64,000 nucleotides of DNA from a candidate division KSB1 bacterium (GTDB lineage: Bacteria > Zhuqueibacterota > Zhuqueibacteria > Zhuqueibacterales > Zhuqueibacteraceae). Location: contig JAPDQB010000018.1 of the NCBI GenBank assembly GCA_034506175.1, positions 46,445 to 110,444 on the forward strand, in the 5' to 3' direction. Positions 8,288 to 17,087 of the stretch are shown piece by piece (position 1 is the stretch's first letter; every line of letters starts with the position of its first letter). The translations under genes and the position numbers were made by a program. Below the pieces are notes generated by a model. The model saw nothing but the letters and a program-made list of their open reading frames with translations, searched no databases and had not been told where the DNA came from.

Positions 8288-9745
8288 ATGAGCACGCTGC
8301 GCCGGTTATTTCGCAACACCTCGGTTTTGATCATCGCCAACGCGATTCAACCGGTGTTGTCATTTTACCTCGTCGTGCAAATCAGCCGGATCTTGAATGT
8401 CGACGGCTTCGGCGCCTATTCCACGATTTTCAATTATCAAGCGATCTTCCAAATCCTTGCGGCGTTCGGCTTGAAAAATCTGCTTACCCGCAACGTGGCG
8501 CAGCAGCCGGAGGAAATTTGGCGTTCGCTGTGGCACGGCAGTCTGGTGGTTTTGCCGATCTCGATTTTGAGCCTCGGCGCTTTGATCGCGCTGACGGCGG
8601 CGCTGGATTACGGCGCGGTGGTGTTCTGGGCGACGGTCATCGTCAGCCTGTCGCTGCTCGCCGCCGGTCTCATTGACGTCTGCGAAGGCGTTTTGGCCGG
8701 CATCGAGCGCCTGCACATCGTCGGCTACAGCGCCGTGATGGAAAATATTTTCCGCGTCGGGATGAGTTTGATCGCGCTGGCTCGCGGCCACGGCCTGCTG
8801 GCGCTGGTTTGGATTTTTGTTGCGAGCCGGTTTATCAAAGCGGTTTTTTATTTTTGGTACATCCATCGTCACGTGGCGCCGTTTTCGAGCCGCAACCTCC
8901 GCAGCGATTGGGCTTTTGCGCGCCAACTTTTGCTGCAAGCTCGCGTCTTCGCGCTGACGATGATGTGTGTGACGATCTACTGGAAAGTCGACATTTCGAT
9001 TCTTTCCAAAATTCGCGGCCTCGACGATGTCGGCGTATACAGCGCCGCGTATCGCTTTCTCATGCTGGCGCTGGTAGTGGTGGACAGTTTCGTCAACTCG
9101 CTGTTTCCCATCATCTCGAACTATTTTCACGCCGCCTCCTCTGGCAAAGGCGCGGGTGAGCAGTTTGAATTGGCGTGCAAAAAAGGCCTTCAGCTTTTGC
9201 TGGTGCTCACGCTGCCGCTGGCTGTGACGCTGTCGCTGCTGGCCGATCAAATTATTTTGTTGATCTACGGCGCCAAATATGCCGGCGCCATTCCGGTTTT
9301 GCGCGTTTTGATCTGGGTGGTGGTGCCGTATGCCGCCTCGCAAATTTTTGCTTACGCTTTGGTGGCCAGCAACAATCAACGCGATGATTTGCTGGTCAAC
9401 GCGGTGAGCATGGTCGCCAACATCATTTTGAATTGGTTCTTGATCGGCCGCCACGGTTACATGGGCGCCGCCGCTGCTGCGCTGATCTCGATTCAAATTT
9501 ACGTCGCCTTGCAATTGCCCTTTGTCTTTCCGAAGGTGCTCAAATTTGACGGAAAGAAATTGTGGCTTGGCGCAGTCAAAGTTTTTGTCGCCGCCAGCTC
9601 AATGGCCACGTTTATTTTGGCCTTTTCACAACTCCGGATTTGGTTTTTGTTGCCATTAGCAGGTTTAATTTATATACTAAGTTTGCTGGTGGTCCGCGCC
9701 TTTTCCCGGCAAGATTTAATGTTGGCGATGCGCGTTTTGAAATAA
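8288..9745 (+). CDS. Wzx-like oligosaccharide flippase (MOP superfamily)
   Basis: A 485-residue membrane protein with about 12-14 hydrophobic segments, beginning LFRNTSVLIIANAIQPVLSF, the usual start of polysaccharide-biosynthesis flippases. It should move an undecaprenyl-linked oligosaccharide from the cytoplasmic to the periplasmic face before polymerisation. Typical features are the charged residues between helices 1 and 2, the LKNLLTRNVAQQPEE region, and LLIYGAKYAGAIPVLRVLIW in the second half. No Wzy polymerase or Wzc-type co-polymerase is recognised in the window, so the rest of the pathway may be upstream or elsewhere. No strong ribosome-binding site precedes the ATG. Confidence 0.9.
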   Translation: MSTLRRLFRNTSVLIIANAIQPVLSFYLVVQISRILNVDGFGAYSTIFNYQAIFQILAAFGLKNLLTRNVAQQPEEIWRSLWHGSLVVLPISILSLGALIALTAALDYGAVVFWATVIVSLSLLAAGLIDVCEGVLAGIERLHIVGYSAVMENIFRVGMSLIALARGHGLLALVWIFVASRFIKAVFYFWYIHRHVAPFSSRNLRSDWAFARQLLLQARVFALTMMCVTIYWKVDISILSKIRGLDDVGVYSAAYRFLMLALVVVDSFVNSLFPIISNYFHAASSGKGAGEQFELACKKGLQLLLVLTLPLAVTLSLLADQIILLIYGAKYAGAIPVLRVLIWVVVPYAASQIFAYALVASNNQRDDLLVNAVSMVANIILNWFLIGRHGYMGAAAAALISIQIYVALQLPFVFPKVLKFDGKKLWLGAVKVFVAASSMATFILAFSQLRIWFLLPLAGLIYILSLLVVRAFSRQDLMLAMRVLK

Positions 9746-9843
9746 GGCCCATGGCTCGTCGTAGTGCGCCTCATGCGAGTCCCTGGCCGTCGGGGTCAAA
9801 TGTTGCTTTTAAACAACTCATTATTGACCTGAGTGGGCATTGC

Positions 9844-9859
9844 TGGCATAAGGATTGCT
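9844..9859 (+). promoter_or_regulatory. Candidate sigma-54 (-24/-12) promoter
   Basis: TGGCATA (9844-9850), four bases, then TTGCT (9855-9859). This matches the RpoN consensus TGGCACG-N4-TTGCW at 14 of 16 positions counting the free ones, with the invariant GG and GC exactly 10 bases apart. It is 118 bases upstream of the glycosidase-like gene and in the same direction. A short inverted repeat, GTTG...CAAC, around 9801-9816 upstream could be an activator site (weak). Confidence 0.55.
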
Positions 9860-9977
9860 AAAATTAAGTGGCGCTGTTCGTTTGCTCTACTGGGCAGATA
9901 CAAAAAGGGTAGAGGCTGTAAAAGTGTATCGCTTTGCATGCCCTGGTTCAAGATGATACTTAAGGAGTGTCTCAAAA

Positions 9978-11921
9978 ATGAAACAAAAATTCGTTGCGGT
10001 CAAACGTTTAGGTGGGAGCTGCCTGGGTGTTTTGATTTTGGGAGCGTTGATCATCGCTGCTGCCATCGTGTCGAAAGAATTACCGGTTTACGCCAATAAA
10101 AAAGCCCCACCGCGTGTGAACGGCCTGCCGAACCATCGCTATCCCCGCATCGGCAGTTTTCAATGGCCGGGGGCGGTGCCGGATTGGTACGCCCGTTTCG
10201 ATCTGTTGGACACCGGCACCAGCGGCTTTGAGCAGGGCGGCAATTTTGCGCGATCCATCAAAGCGATCAATCCCAATGTGATCATCCTGCCCTCGCGTGA
10301 TTGGAACGCCGGCCCCGGCGGCTATGACGGTTCGGAGGTTCCGCGCGAGTGGATCACTCGCCATTCCGACGGCAGATTCGTCAATCTGTATTTTGAAACC
10401 GACTATTACATGGACATGACCGATTTCTGCCCCCGCGCCACCAGCGGCCGCTGGGCCGGAAAGCGCTACAATGAAATCGTTGCCGAATGGCACTTGAGCT
10501 TCGTTGATCTCACCGTCATCGACGGCGTCGCAACCGATGGCTTGTGGAATTTTCCTTACAGCGCCCAAGGCGACATCGATTTGGATCGCAACGGCGTCAA
10601 CGATTTCAAAGAACACGGGGAAGATTGGATTTCAGGACACATTACCAACGGCATCAACAAGATTCTCGCCGACCTGCGCAAGCGCATGGGGCCGAACAAG
10701 GCGATTCTCGTCAACAGCGGCGGCATGCACACCTGGGGCTGGGAGTATACCAATGGCTTGCTCAAGGAACATTCTGCCATTTTTTACTCACTCGGCGATG
10801 TCAATTACAACATGGACGTTTATCATGATTTCATGAGGAAGGCGCCGCAGCCGCACGTGACGTTGATCGATGGCGAAACCGGACACGGCGTGCCCGGGCA
10901 CGAACCGGTACCGCGCAACAACTTCCGCCACATGCGATTTTGGCTGGGGTTCACGTTGATGGGAGATGGATACTTTTCCTTTTCGGTCAACGAAGAACAC
11001 ATGTACACAGTGTGGTATGACGAATTTGAGATCGACCTCGGCTATCCCACCATCGCGGCGCAGAAAATTCGCGAAGGCGCCGATGGCGCCGGCGGCTTAT
11101 GGGTGCGCTTTTTTGACGAAGGCGCGGTGATTTTTAATGGCACCGGCGTGCCGCAGCAGGTTTCGGACGGCGATTTGGCGAGAATTCCGGGTTATGCCGG
11201 GCCTTATTATCATTTTCGCGGCGGCCAGGATCCAAAAGTCAATAACGGCGCCCGCTTCACCAGCGAGACCGTCGGCGGCGAGATCACCCGCCTCAGCGGC
11301 GGCAGCGAAGCAGTTACCGGCGAATCTGTGATCTTGTTAAAATCACCGAAGGAAATCGTTTCCGACATCATCGTCGACAACTGGCATCACGGCACCTCAC
11401 CGGCCAGTACCGAGGCTGCGCTGAAAGGCCGTTGGATCAACCTGCCGCATTCCGGCGATCAGAGCGGCGGCGGCTATTACACGCTGCGCAACCGCTACTT
11501 TGCCGATTATTTCGATCCCGGCAATCTTTATGGCTACGCCATGGCCAATAAAGGTGACGGCTCGGATTACGCCGTTTATCGTCCGACGGTCGGCCTGGCC
11601 GGCAACTATGAGGTTTTCGAGTGGCACGGTTTTTTGGGCAATGGGCCGGGCGATGTCCGCGAAGCCACAAATGTGAAGTATAAAATCAAATATAGCGGCG
11701 GCGAAAAAACCGTTGTCGTTGATCAATCGCAGAATTATGGTCGCTGGAACTCGCTCGGAACTTATTACTTCAGCACCGGCCAGAGCGGGCAAGTTTCTTT
11801 TGACAACAACACCGACGGCCCGATCATGGCCGATGCGATCAAATTCGTTTTTCGCGGCAGCGATCCCAACCGCGACCGCACCCCGCCGCAGCCGCCCAAA
11901 GGCGTGCGCGTGACGCAGTAG
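9978..11921 (+). CDS. Exported putative glycoside hydrolase with golvesin-like C-terminal domain
   Basis: A 647-residue protein. Residues 1-40 carry a basic start and one hydrophobic helix (LGVLILGALIIAAAIV), a signal peptide or anchor. Residues of about 45-440 look like the TIM-barrel 'putative glycosyl hydrolase' group (GHL15-like), with FDLLDTGTSGFEQGGNFARS, VIDGVATDGLWNF and ILVNSGGMHTWGWEYTNG; catalytic acids cannot be assigned with certainty. Residues of about 470-630 resemble the golvesin C-terminal beta-sandwich found on carbohydrate-active proteins. The protein ends in PPQPPKGVRVTQ, the first strand of an Fn3-like domain that then stops, suggesting loss of further C-terminal domains. 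AAGGAG precedes the ATG by 10 bases. It probably trims or cleaves the polysaccharide made by this locus. Confidence 0.75.
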   Translation: MKQKFVAVKRLGGSCLGVLILGALIIAAAIVSKELPVYANKKAPPRVNGLPNHRYPRIGSFQWPGAVPDWYARFDLLDTGTSGFEQGGNFARSIKAINPNVIILPSRDWNAGPGGYDGSEVPREWITRHSDGRFVNLYFETDYYMDMTDFCPRATSGRWAGKRYNEIVAEWHLSFVDLTVIDGVATDGLWNFPYSAQGDIDLDRNGVNDFKEHGEDWISGHITNGINKILADLRKRMGPNKAILVNSGGMHTWGWEYTNGLLKEHSAIFYSLGDVNYNMDVYHDFMRKAPQPHVTLIDGETGHGVPGHEPVPRNNFRHMRFWLGFTLMGDGYFSFSVNEEHMYTVWYDEFEIDLGYPTIAAQKIREGADGAGGLWVRFFDEGAVIFNGTGVPQQVSDGDLARIPGYAGPYYHFRGGQDPKVNNGARFTSETVGGEITRLSGGSEAVTGESVILLKSPKEIVSDIIVDNWHHGTSPASTEAALKGRWINLPHSGDQSGGGYYTLRNRYFADYFDPGNLYGYAMANKGDGSDYAVYRPTVGLAGNYEVFEWHGFLGNGPGDVREATNVKYKIKYSGGEKTVVVDQSQNYGRWNSLGTYYFSTGQSGQVSFDNNTDGPIMADAIKFVFRGSDPNRDRTPPQPPKGVRVTQ

Positions 11922-11956
11922 GTGTCAACGCCGTCAAACTCAGAATAAAACTCTGA

Positions 11957-12170
11957 AAGGTCTTTTGATCCACGACCCAATTTAACACGGATACACGGAG
12001 CAAACAGAGGAAGCACGGAGACCAATAAGTATGTTTAAAAAAGCTTTTCTCCGTGATACTCTGTGAACTCAGCTACTCCTTGTTTAACGACGTTTTGCAT
12101 CACCGTTGAACTGGACTTTGATTTTTTTGGCTTGGCTGAAAACTCGAGTTGGGCCATTGTTGTCCAAAAG
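11957..12170. repeat. Dispersed repeat family A, copy 1
   Basis: About 214 bp that match 16840-17061 over most of their length. Shared blocks include CCAATTTAACACGGA, the central AAGCTTTTCTCCGTG, TACTCTGTGAACTCA and TTGGCTGAAAA(C/T)TCGAGTTG. The CACGGAG/CTCCGTG parts are inverted and could fold. Both copies lie just behind a stop codon in this polysaccharide locus. No coding capacity is apparent. Confidence 0.8.
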
Positions 12171-12210
12171 TTAGAAAAGATTCTAAAGTCTTTCCCGCAG
12201 ATTGAAGAAT

Positions 12211-12258
12211 CCCACTGATTTTTTAATAAAATATCTGTGGGGCTTTTCAATCAGTGGG
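12211..12258. repeat. Inverted repeat with CCCACTGATT arms
   Basis: Perfect 10-base arms (12211-12220 and 12249-12258) with a 28-base A/T-rich interior containing TCTGTGGGGC. It lies in the 501-bp gap between the glycosidase-like gene and the next glycosyltransferase, next to repeat family A copy 1. It is similar in layout to 8190-8242. The rest of the gap (12259-12422) holds a short CTTGC...GCAAG stem and the AAGGAG ribosome-binding site at 12411-12416, and no other feature that I see. Confidence 0.65.
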
Positions 12259-12422
12259 AGACCTTGACTCTTTAGTCGCTTGCCGGCTTCGCCTGCAAGG
12301 TTTGAGGCGGAGCTTTGCTGAAATTTCACGGACGAATCACAATTTACTCAGACCAGGGAAATCGCTCGCGGAAAGCCGGGCGTAGGCGCATATACCTTAC
12401 TCCTGATCAAAAGGAGTTTTTT

Positions 12423-13865
12423 ATGCTACACGTTGTCACCCCGCTCACAGAACCCCCGGCTGTGAACGTCAGCGAGCCAACGGCGGTAAAGCCGGCCAGT
12501 CGCCATTATCTCATGGCTTTGCTCGCCGCGGCCTTGATGATTCGTCTGGTTGTCCTGGGGCTGGCCGCAAAAAAGGGCGTCTATTACCCGGACGAGGTCG
12601 AATATATCGAACTCGCCAAAAATTTAGCTGCCCACAATGAGTTTTCGTACAAGGGGCAATTGACTTCTTTTCGGCCGCCGGGGTTTGCATTTATTCTCTC
12701 GCTGACCTTCCGGCTTTTTGGCGAGGCCTTCTTGATCCCGGCGCGCTTGGTGAATATTTTATTCGGCCTGGCAACGGTGGGGGTGGTTTATCGTCTCGGA
12801 AAGGATGGCTGGGGTGAGCGTGTCGGACTGATTGCCGCCGCCATTTTTGCTTTTTATCCGACTCTGATCGGTTACACCAATATTTTGTTGACCGAGACGA
12901 GCTGCATTTTTTTTGTCGCGCTGTTTTGCTGGACGCTGCTGCGTTGTTTGCAGCAGCCGCACTGGGGTTGGGCGTTAGCCTCCGGCGCTGCCTTGGGAAT
13001 TGGCGCGTTGATTCGCGACACGCTTTTTTATGCCGGCCCGGTTGTGACAATTTTTTTAGCTGCCCATGCCTGGCGAGTGCGCAGCTTTCATTTCAAATAT
13101 GTGGGTGTTTTCGCGGCCGGTTTTCTGCTGGCGATTTTGCCGTGGTGCGTCCGCAATTCTTTGCTGAACGGCCGGCCGACGCTGATCTCCTCGGTGGGCG
13201 GCGTCACCTTTTATGTTTGCAACAATGAAAAGGCGCCCTTGATTCGCTCCTCCAGCCTGTTCTTTGAGAAACCGATTGGCAAGGAAGAGCATTATTATTA
13301 TGAAACCTTGCTGCCTGAGCTTGACGGCTTGAGCGAAACCGAAAAGCACGAAACAGCCACACGCATGGCCTTTGAGTACATGCTGGCCAATCCCGGCGCC
13401 ACGCTCATTCGCATGCTCGGCCGCTTGGTTGATTTCTGGGGACAGGAGCGTCTGGTCATCAATCATGTGTTATCCGGTTACTATGGCAACGTTTCGGCAG
13501 CTGTGCTGGTGGTGATCATCACGGTCGTGTTTGCGGGGTACAGCATGACGATTTTCGGCGCGTGTTTTAATTGTTTTTTTGCCAAATGGCGCGCCCCGGA
13601 GGTGTTCGGCTTGTTGTTTATTGCGTATTACACGATGATGCATTTGCTGGTCTTTGCGCATCCGCGCTATCACATGCCGCTGCTGCCGATCATTGTGGTC
13701 ATGGCGGCTCGCGCCTTCGCCGCCCGCGCCGAGATCATGCAAAAATGGAAAACCTGGCAATTTGCCGGCGCGACCACTCTCGCAGCGGGCTTTGTCATTA
13801 TTTGGATCATCGGCCTGTTTATCTTTGATGCCGAATATGTCAAGATGCTCGTGCAACGTTTATAG
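12423..13865 (+). CDS. GT39/ArnT-like membrane glycosyltransferase
   Basis: A 480-residue polytopic membrane protein starting at the ATG that follows AAGGAG by six bases; an in-frame upstream TTG at 12315 is rejected because it lacks a ribosome-binding site. The first loop has YYPDEVEYIELAKNLA, the acidic pair expected of the PMT/ArnT group, followed by SFRPPGFAFIL. About ten membrane helices follow, ending in a hydrophobic helix and a short tail. Predicted role: outer-face transfer of a sugar from a polyprenyl-phosphate carrier to the glycan or lipid. It is likely the first gene of the unit 12423-18976. Confidence 0.85.
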   Translation: MLHVVTPLTEPPAVNVSEPTAVKPASRHYLMALLAAALMIRLVVLGLAAKKGVYYPDEVEYIELAKNLAAHNEFSYKGQLTSFRPPGFAFILSLTFRLFGEAFLIPARLVNILFGLATVGVVYRLGKDGWGERVGLIAAAIFAFYPTLIGYTNILLTETSCIFFVALFCWTLLRCLQQPHWGWALASGAALGIGALIRDTLFYAGPVVTIFLAAHAWRVRSFHFKYVGVFAAGFLLAILPWCVRNSLLNGRPTLISSVGGVTFYVCNNEKAPLIRSSSLFFEKPIGKEEHYYYETLLPELDGLSETEKHETATRMAFEYMLANPGATLIRMLGRLVDFWGQERLVINHVLSGYYGNVSAAVLVVIITVVFAGYSMTIFGACFNCFFAKWRAPEVFGLLFIAYYTMMHLLVFAHPRYHMPLLPIIVVMAARAFAARAEIMQKWKTWQFAGATTLAAGFVIIWIIGLFIFDAEYVKMLVQRL

Positions 13866-13926
13866 ATTAATTTTGGCTGCAGGGGCGGGGCGCTTCGGGA
13901 GAATTTGACACGGAGAGGTTATTTTC

Positions 13927-14721
13927 ATGCGCGCCAACGAATATTCGGCAATGTTTCAGGCCGAAAGCGAGCATTGCTGGTATAAAAGCCTTCGGGATGA
14001 AGTCGCGGAGTGCATCGCGCTTCATGCCAAGGAAAAACCGGCAGCCGCTGAAATCAAGCTGCTTGACGTCGGCTGCGGCACCGGCGGCATGATGCTGCGC
14101 TTGCAAGAGCAATTCAAACAAATCAACGGCTGTGGGATGGATTTTTACGAGCTGCCTTTGCAATTTGCAAAAAAAGTTACTCGGTGGCCTTTAGTTCAAG
14201 CCGACGCCAAGCAATTGCCCTTTCAGCCTGGCTCGTTCGATATCATTCTGTGCCTGGATGTTCTTTATACCCGCGAGGTTTTTCCGGCGCTTGACGCGGT
14301 GCTCGGCGACACCCGGCGGCTTCTCGCCCCCGGCGGCATGCTCATTTTACAAGTACCGGCGTTCAAAGCGCTCTACAGCCAGCATGATGTCAACGTACAC
14401 GGCGCGCACCGGTTTACCGCCAGGGAAATCCGCGAGGCTTTGCAACGCGCCGGCTTCAGCCGCATCAATGTGTATTATCGTTATAATCTTTTTCTCGGCC
14501 TGGCGTTTATTCTCAGAAAAATTATTAAAAGAAGCGACACGTCCAGCCACGTTGTGCCGCCGCCGGCGCTGATCAATTTTTTGTTCTATAAGTATTTGAA
14601 GCTTGAAAGCAGCGTCAACAAGCTTCTCAAATTTCCTTTTGGTTTGTCGGTGTTCGCCAACGCCTATCGCTGCGCTTTGACCCTGCTGGCGGAAGATTGG
14701 CCGGTCTTTTTAATTTTTTAA
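13927..14721 (+). CDS. Class I SAM-dependent methyltransferase
   Basis: 264 residues. Motif I, LLDVGCGTGGMMLRL, is at about residues 40-55; the acidic residue of motif II lies in GCGMDFYELPLQFA; PGSFDIILCLDVLYT is motif IV, and APGGMLILQVPAF is the post-motif strand. The last 70 residues are hydrophobic in patches, suggesting membrane association. It probably methylates a sugar or lipid-linked intermediate of the polysaccharide, but the substrate is not deducible. The ribosome-binding site is GGAGAGG, inside an ACACGGAG string that resembles repeat family A. Confidence 0.88.
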   Translation: MRANEYSAMFQAESEHCWYKSLRDEVAECIALHAKEKPAAAEIKLLDVGCGTGGMMLRLQEQFKQINGCGMDFYELPLQFAKKVTRWPLVQADAKQLPFQPGSFDIILCLDVLYTREVFPALDAVLGDTRRLLAPGGMLILQVPAFKALYSQHDVNVHGAHRFTAREIREALQRAGFSRINVYYRYNLFLGLAFILRKIIKRSDTSSHVVPPPALINFLFYKYLKLESSVNKLLKFPFGLSVFANAYRCALTLLAEDWPVFLIF

Positions 14722-14751
14722 ACCACAACAAATTTTCCCGGAGCATCGTGC

Positions 14752-15216
14752 GTGACACCTCACAATGTCAAGAATGATCTCGGCGAGCTGCAAAAAAAAC
14801 TCGTCAAACAGATCAAAATCCTCGAGATCGAAAGAAATCTCGCCGGGCGCCGCGGTTTTTGGAAAGGCCTGCTCGCCGGGTTCGCCGGCGTGATCCTGCT
14901 CTGCGGCTTGATGGGTTTTCTCGCCTTGCAAAATCCGGCGGCCACCCTCGAGTTCGTCGCCGAAAATTTTCTCATGGATTACATGGAAAGCATCTTCGCC
15001 GGCTTTCCGGATGCTTACATGACCAACAACCGCGACCGCGTCATCCAAACGCTCGACGATTTCACCAACGCCATGCAGTACAATCAAGTCAGCCGCGACG
15101 ACTTCCGCAACATCTCCCGGCAAATTTTTTCCACGTTGCAGGATCGTCGCATCACCTATCAGGAAATGGACGCCATTTTACAGAGCCTGGAGCAAGCCGC
15201 CAAGGCGCCTGAGTAA
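14752..15216 (+). CDS. Uncharacterised membrane protein with coiled N-terminus
   Basis: 154 residues from a GTG start preceded by GGAG. Residues 1-38 are charged and helical (VKNDLGELQKKLVKQIKILE), then comes one membrane helix at about residues 40-62 (GLLAGFAGVILLCGLMGFLA), and a soluble domain of about 90 residues with several acidic and Gln-rich helices. I do not recognise the family. It sits between a methyltransferase and another small membrane protein in an apparent operon of polysaccharide genes, with short spacings on both sides, so a role in assembly or export is possible but unproven. Confidence 0.7.
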   Translation: MTPHNVKNDLGELQKKLVKQIKILEIERNLAGRRGFWKGLLAGFAGVILLCGLMGFLALQNPAATLEFVAENFLMDYMESIFAGFPDAYMTNNRDRVIQTLDDFTNAMQYNQVSRDDFRNISRQIFSTLQDRRITYQEMDAILQSLEQAAKAPE

Positions 15217-15237
15217 TATATTTGAGCGAGGAAGATT

Positions 15238-15555
15238 TTGGAGAGTTCAAAAATACTCAAAATTTTAGCCGTATTTTTTTTCGGCCTGTCGGTGGGAGGT
15301 TTTGGCGCCGTCACCGTCGTGCGCGAGGCCATTCCGCTGAAAAATCACGCCTGGATGATCGCCGTCACCCTCGCCTGCACCATCCCGATTTTGGCCGGCT
15401 TGGTCGTGTGGTATCTGCGCGTGGTCAAAACCTGCCGCCAGTTGCTCGGCCCCAAAGGCGGCGAAATGATCAACTCGATTTTGACGTTTCAACTGGTCAG
15501 CAACGCCCTGCTGATTATGATCCTGATGAGCATCTTTTTTGCCGCCATCGTCTAA
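15238..15555 (+). CDS. Uncharacterised small membrane protein
   Basis: 105 residues with three hydrophobic helices, at about 9-27, 39-60 and 82-104 (ILAVFFFGLSVGGFGAV; MIAVTLACTIPILAGLVVWY; FQLVSNALLIMILMSIFFAA). The start is a TTG at 15238 behind GAGGAAG; there is no ATG near. It follows the preceding membrane protein by 21 bases and precedes the GtrA-GT2 fusion by 26, so the three are probably made together. No family recognised. Confidence 0.65.
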   Translation: MESSKILKILAVFFFGLSVGGFGAVTVVREAIPLKNHAWMIAVTLACTIPILAGLVVWYLRVVKTCRQLLGPKGGEMINSILTFQLVSNALLIMILMSIFFAAIV

Positions 15556-15581
15556 CAGGCGTTTCGAAAATTTGAATCAGC

Positions 15582-16841
15582 ATGAGCCTGCGTTCATTAA
15601 AAAAACAGATTCACCCTTTTATCCGTTATTGCGTGATCGGCACCCTGGTCACGCTCATCGATCTGCTGGCGGTTTATGTTTTGCGCGAGCTCGCCCACAC
15701 CCGGCTGCTGTGGGCCGTTTTTTGGGCTTTTGTTTTGGCCAACACGGTCAGTTTCTTTTTGAACAAATACTGGACGTTCAAAAATTACGGGGTGAATCTC
15801 GTCCGGCAATACACCAAGTTCCTGATCGTCTCGGTCCTTGGTTTGGCGCTAACCATTTTTATGATGTGGCTGCTGGCCGAGCAGCTCCGCTTGTTCAGCG
15901 CCTGGACGCCGCGATACTATCTCATCTGCAAGGGCATCACCTCCGGCATTGTGATGCTGTGGAATTTCCTCAACAACAAGCTGTGGACGTTCAGCCAGGA
16001 AGTACGACTGTCACCGAGTTTCAACTTCAACGCCGCCTATCCCTGCTTCTTGTCGGTGATCATTCCGGCATATAACGAACAGGGCCGCATCGTCCCGACC
16101 TTGCGCGCTGTCAAAGAGTATTTGCTCAGCCGCAATCTCAGCCACGAGATCCTGGTCGTCGACGACGGCAGCCGCGACTGCACCAGCGAGGTGAGCCGGG
16201 CGTTTTTTGACGAGCAAAATCACGGCCGGGTTTTGCGCAACCCGACGAATTACGGCAAAGGCTTCGCGGTGAAAACCGGCATTCAAAACGCTGCCGGCGA
16301 ATACATTTTGTTTACCGACGCCGACAACTCGACGCCCATCGAGGAATTCGACAATTTTCTGCCGCTGCTTTCGCCCCGGCGCATTCTCATCGGCTCGCGC
16401 TACGTCGAGCCGAACCTGGTCGAGCGCCGGCAGCCGTGGTATCGCATTTTGATTTCCCGCGCCGCCAATTTGCTCATTCGCCTGTTCGTGGTCGAAGACG
16501 TCAAAGACACGCAATGCGGCTTTAAGGCCTTTCATCACGAAATCGGCGAGGTGCTGTCGCGGCTGCAGCGCGTCAATCGCTTTGCCTTCGACATCGAGTT
16601 TCTCAGCCTGGCGCAGCTTGCCGGCATTGAAATCAAGGAAATTCCGGTGCGCTGGCTCAATTCGGCCGGCAGCCGGATTCGACCCATCCGCGACACGCTG
16701 CGCACCTTCGGCGATTTGATTTTGATCAAAATTTATATTTGGAGCCGCGCCTATGCCCGCTCCGTTAAACTGGTGAATCGCTGGAACAAATTATCGCACG
16801 CCCTGCCGGCCCATGGCAACGCCGAAGCCGTAACAACGTAA
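15582..16841 (+). CDS. GtrA-like membrane domain fused to GT2 polyprenyl-phosphate glycosyltransferase
   Basis: 419 residues in two parts. Residues of about 8-135 are a GtrA-like four-helix membrane domain (FIRYCVIGTLVTLIDLLAVY; NTVSFFLNKYWTFKN). Residues of about 155-395 are a family 2 transferase of the dolichyl-phosphate glucosyltransferase (ALG5/GtrB-like) kind: SVIIPAYNEQGRIVPTL, ILVVDDGSRDCTSEV, NYGKGFAVKTG, the metal-binding FTDADNSTP, and DTQCGFKAF. GtrB-type enzymes load a sugar on polyprenyl phosphate and GtrA-type proteins help to flip it, so the fusion would make and translocate the donor for the two GT39-like enzymes in this locus. The stop codon is immediately followed by repeat family A copy 2. 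Confidence 0.9.
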   Translation: MSLRSLKKQIHPFIRYCVIGTLVTLIDLLAVYVLRELAHTRLLWAVFWAFVLANTVSFFLNKYWTFKNYGVNLVRQYTKFLIVSVLGLALTIFMMWLLAEQLRLFSAWTPRYYLICKGITSGIVMLWNFLNNKLWTFSQEVRLSPSFNFNAAYPCFLSVIIPAYNEQGRIVPTLRAVKEYLLSRNLSHEILVVDDGSRDCTSEVSRAFFDEQNHGRVLRNPTNYGKGFAVKTGIQNAAGEYILFTDADNSTPIEEFDNFLPLLSPRRILIGSRYVEPNLVERRQPWYRILISRAANLLIRLFVVEDVKDTQCGFKAFHHEIGEVLSRLQRVNRFAFDIEFLSLAQLAGIEIKEIPVRWLNSAGSRIRPIRDTLRTFGDLILIKIYIWSRAYARSVKLVNRWNKLSHALPAHGNAEAVTT

Positions 16842-17061
16842 GGTCTTTGTTGATTGACGATCCAATTTAACACGGAAAGGCGAAGCACGCTGAGAAAACA
16901 CGGAGATCAATAAATGTGTGCAATAAGCTTTTCTCCGTGTTACTCTGTGAACTCAACTACTCCGTGTTGAAATGACGCCTTGCCTCAGATGCTGTTTTGC
17001 TGAATGGGGCTTCGGTTTTCAGTTTGGCTGAAAATTCGAGTTGTAATTTTTGTTGTAAAAG
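16840..17061. repeat. Dispersed repeat family A, copy 2
   Basis: About 222 bp similar to 11957-12170 (see that entry for shared blocks). It begins within the stop codon of the GtrA-GT2 gene and ends 26 bases before the deacetylase start, so it nearly fills this gap. It contains the inverted pair CACGGAG (about 16895-16901) and CTCCGTG (about 16934-16940) around AATAAGCTTTT. Confidence 0.8.
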
Positions 17062-17087
17062 TCGCCGGCTATTTGCAAAATTAATCG

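Noticed and set aside
8360..9514. Long antisense frame of 384 codons
   Set aside because: Shadow of the flippase gene; Gln/His/Arg-rich without any domain pattern.
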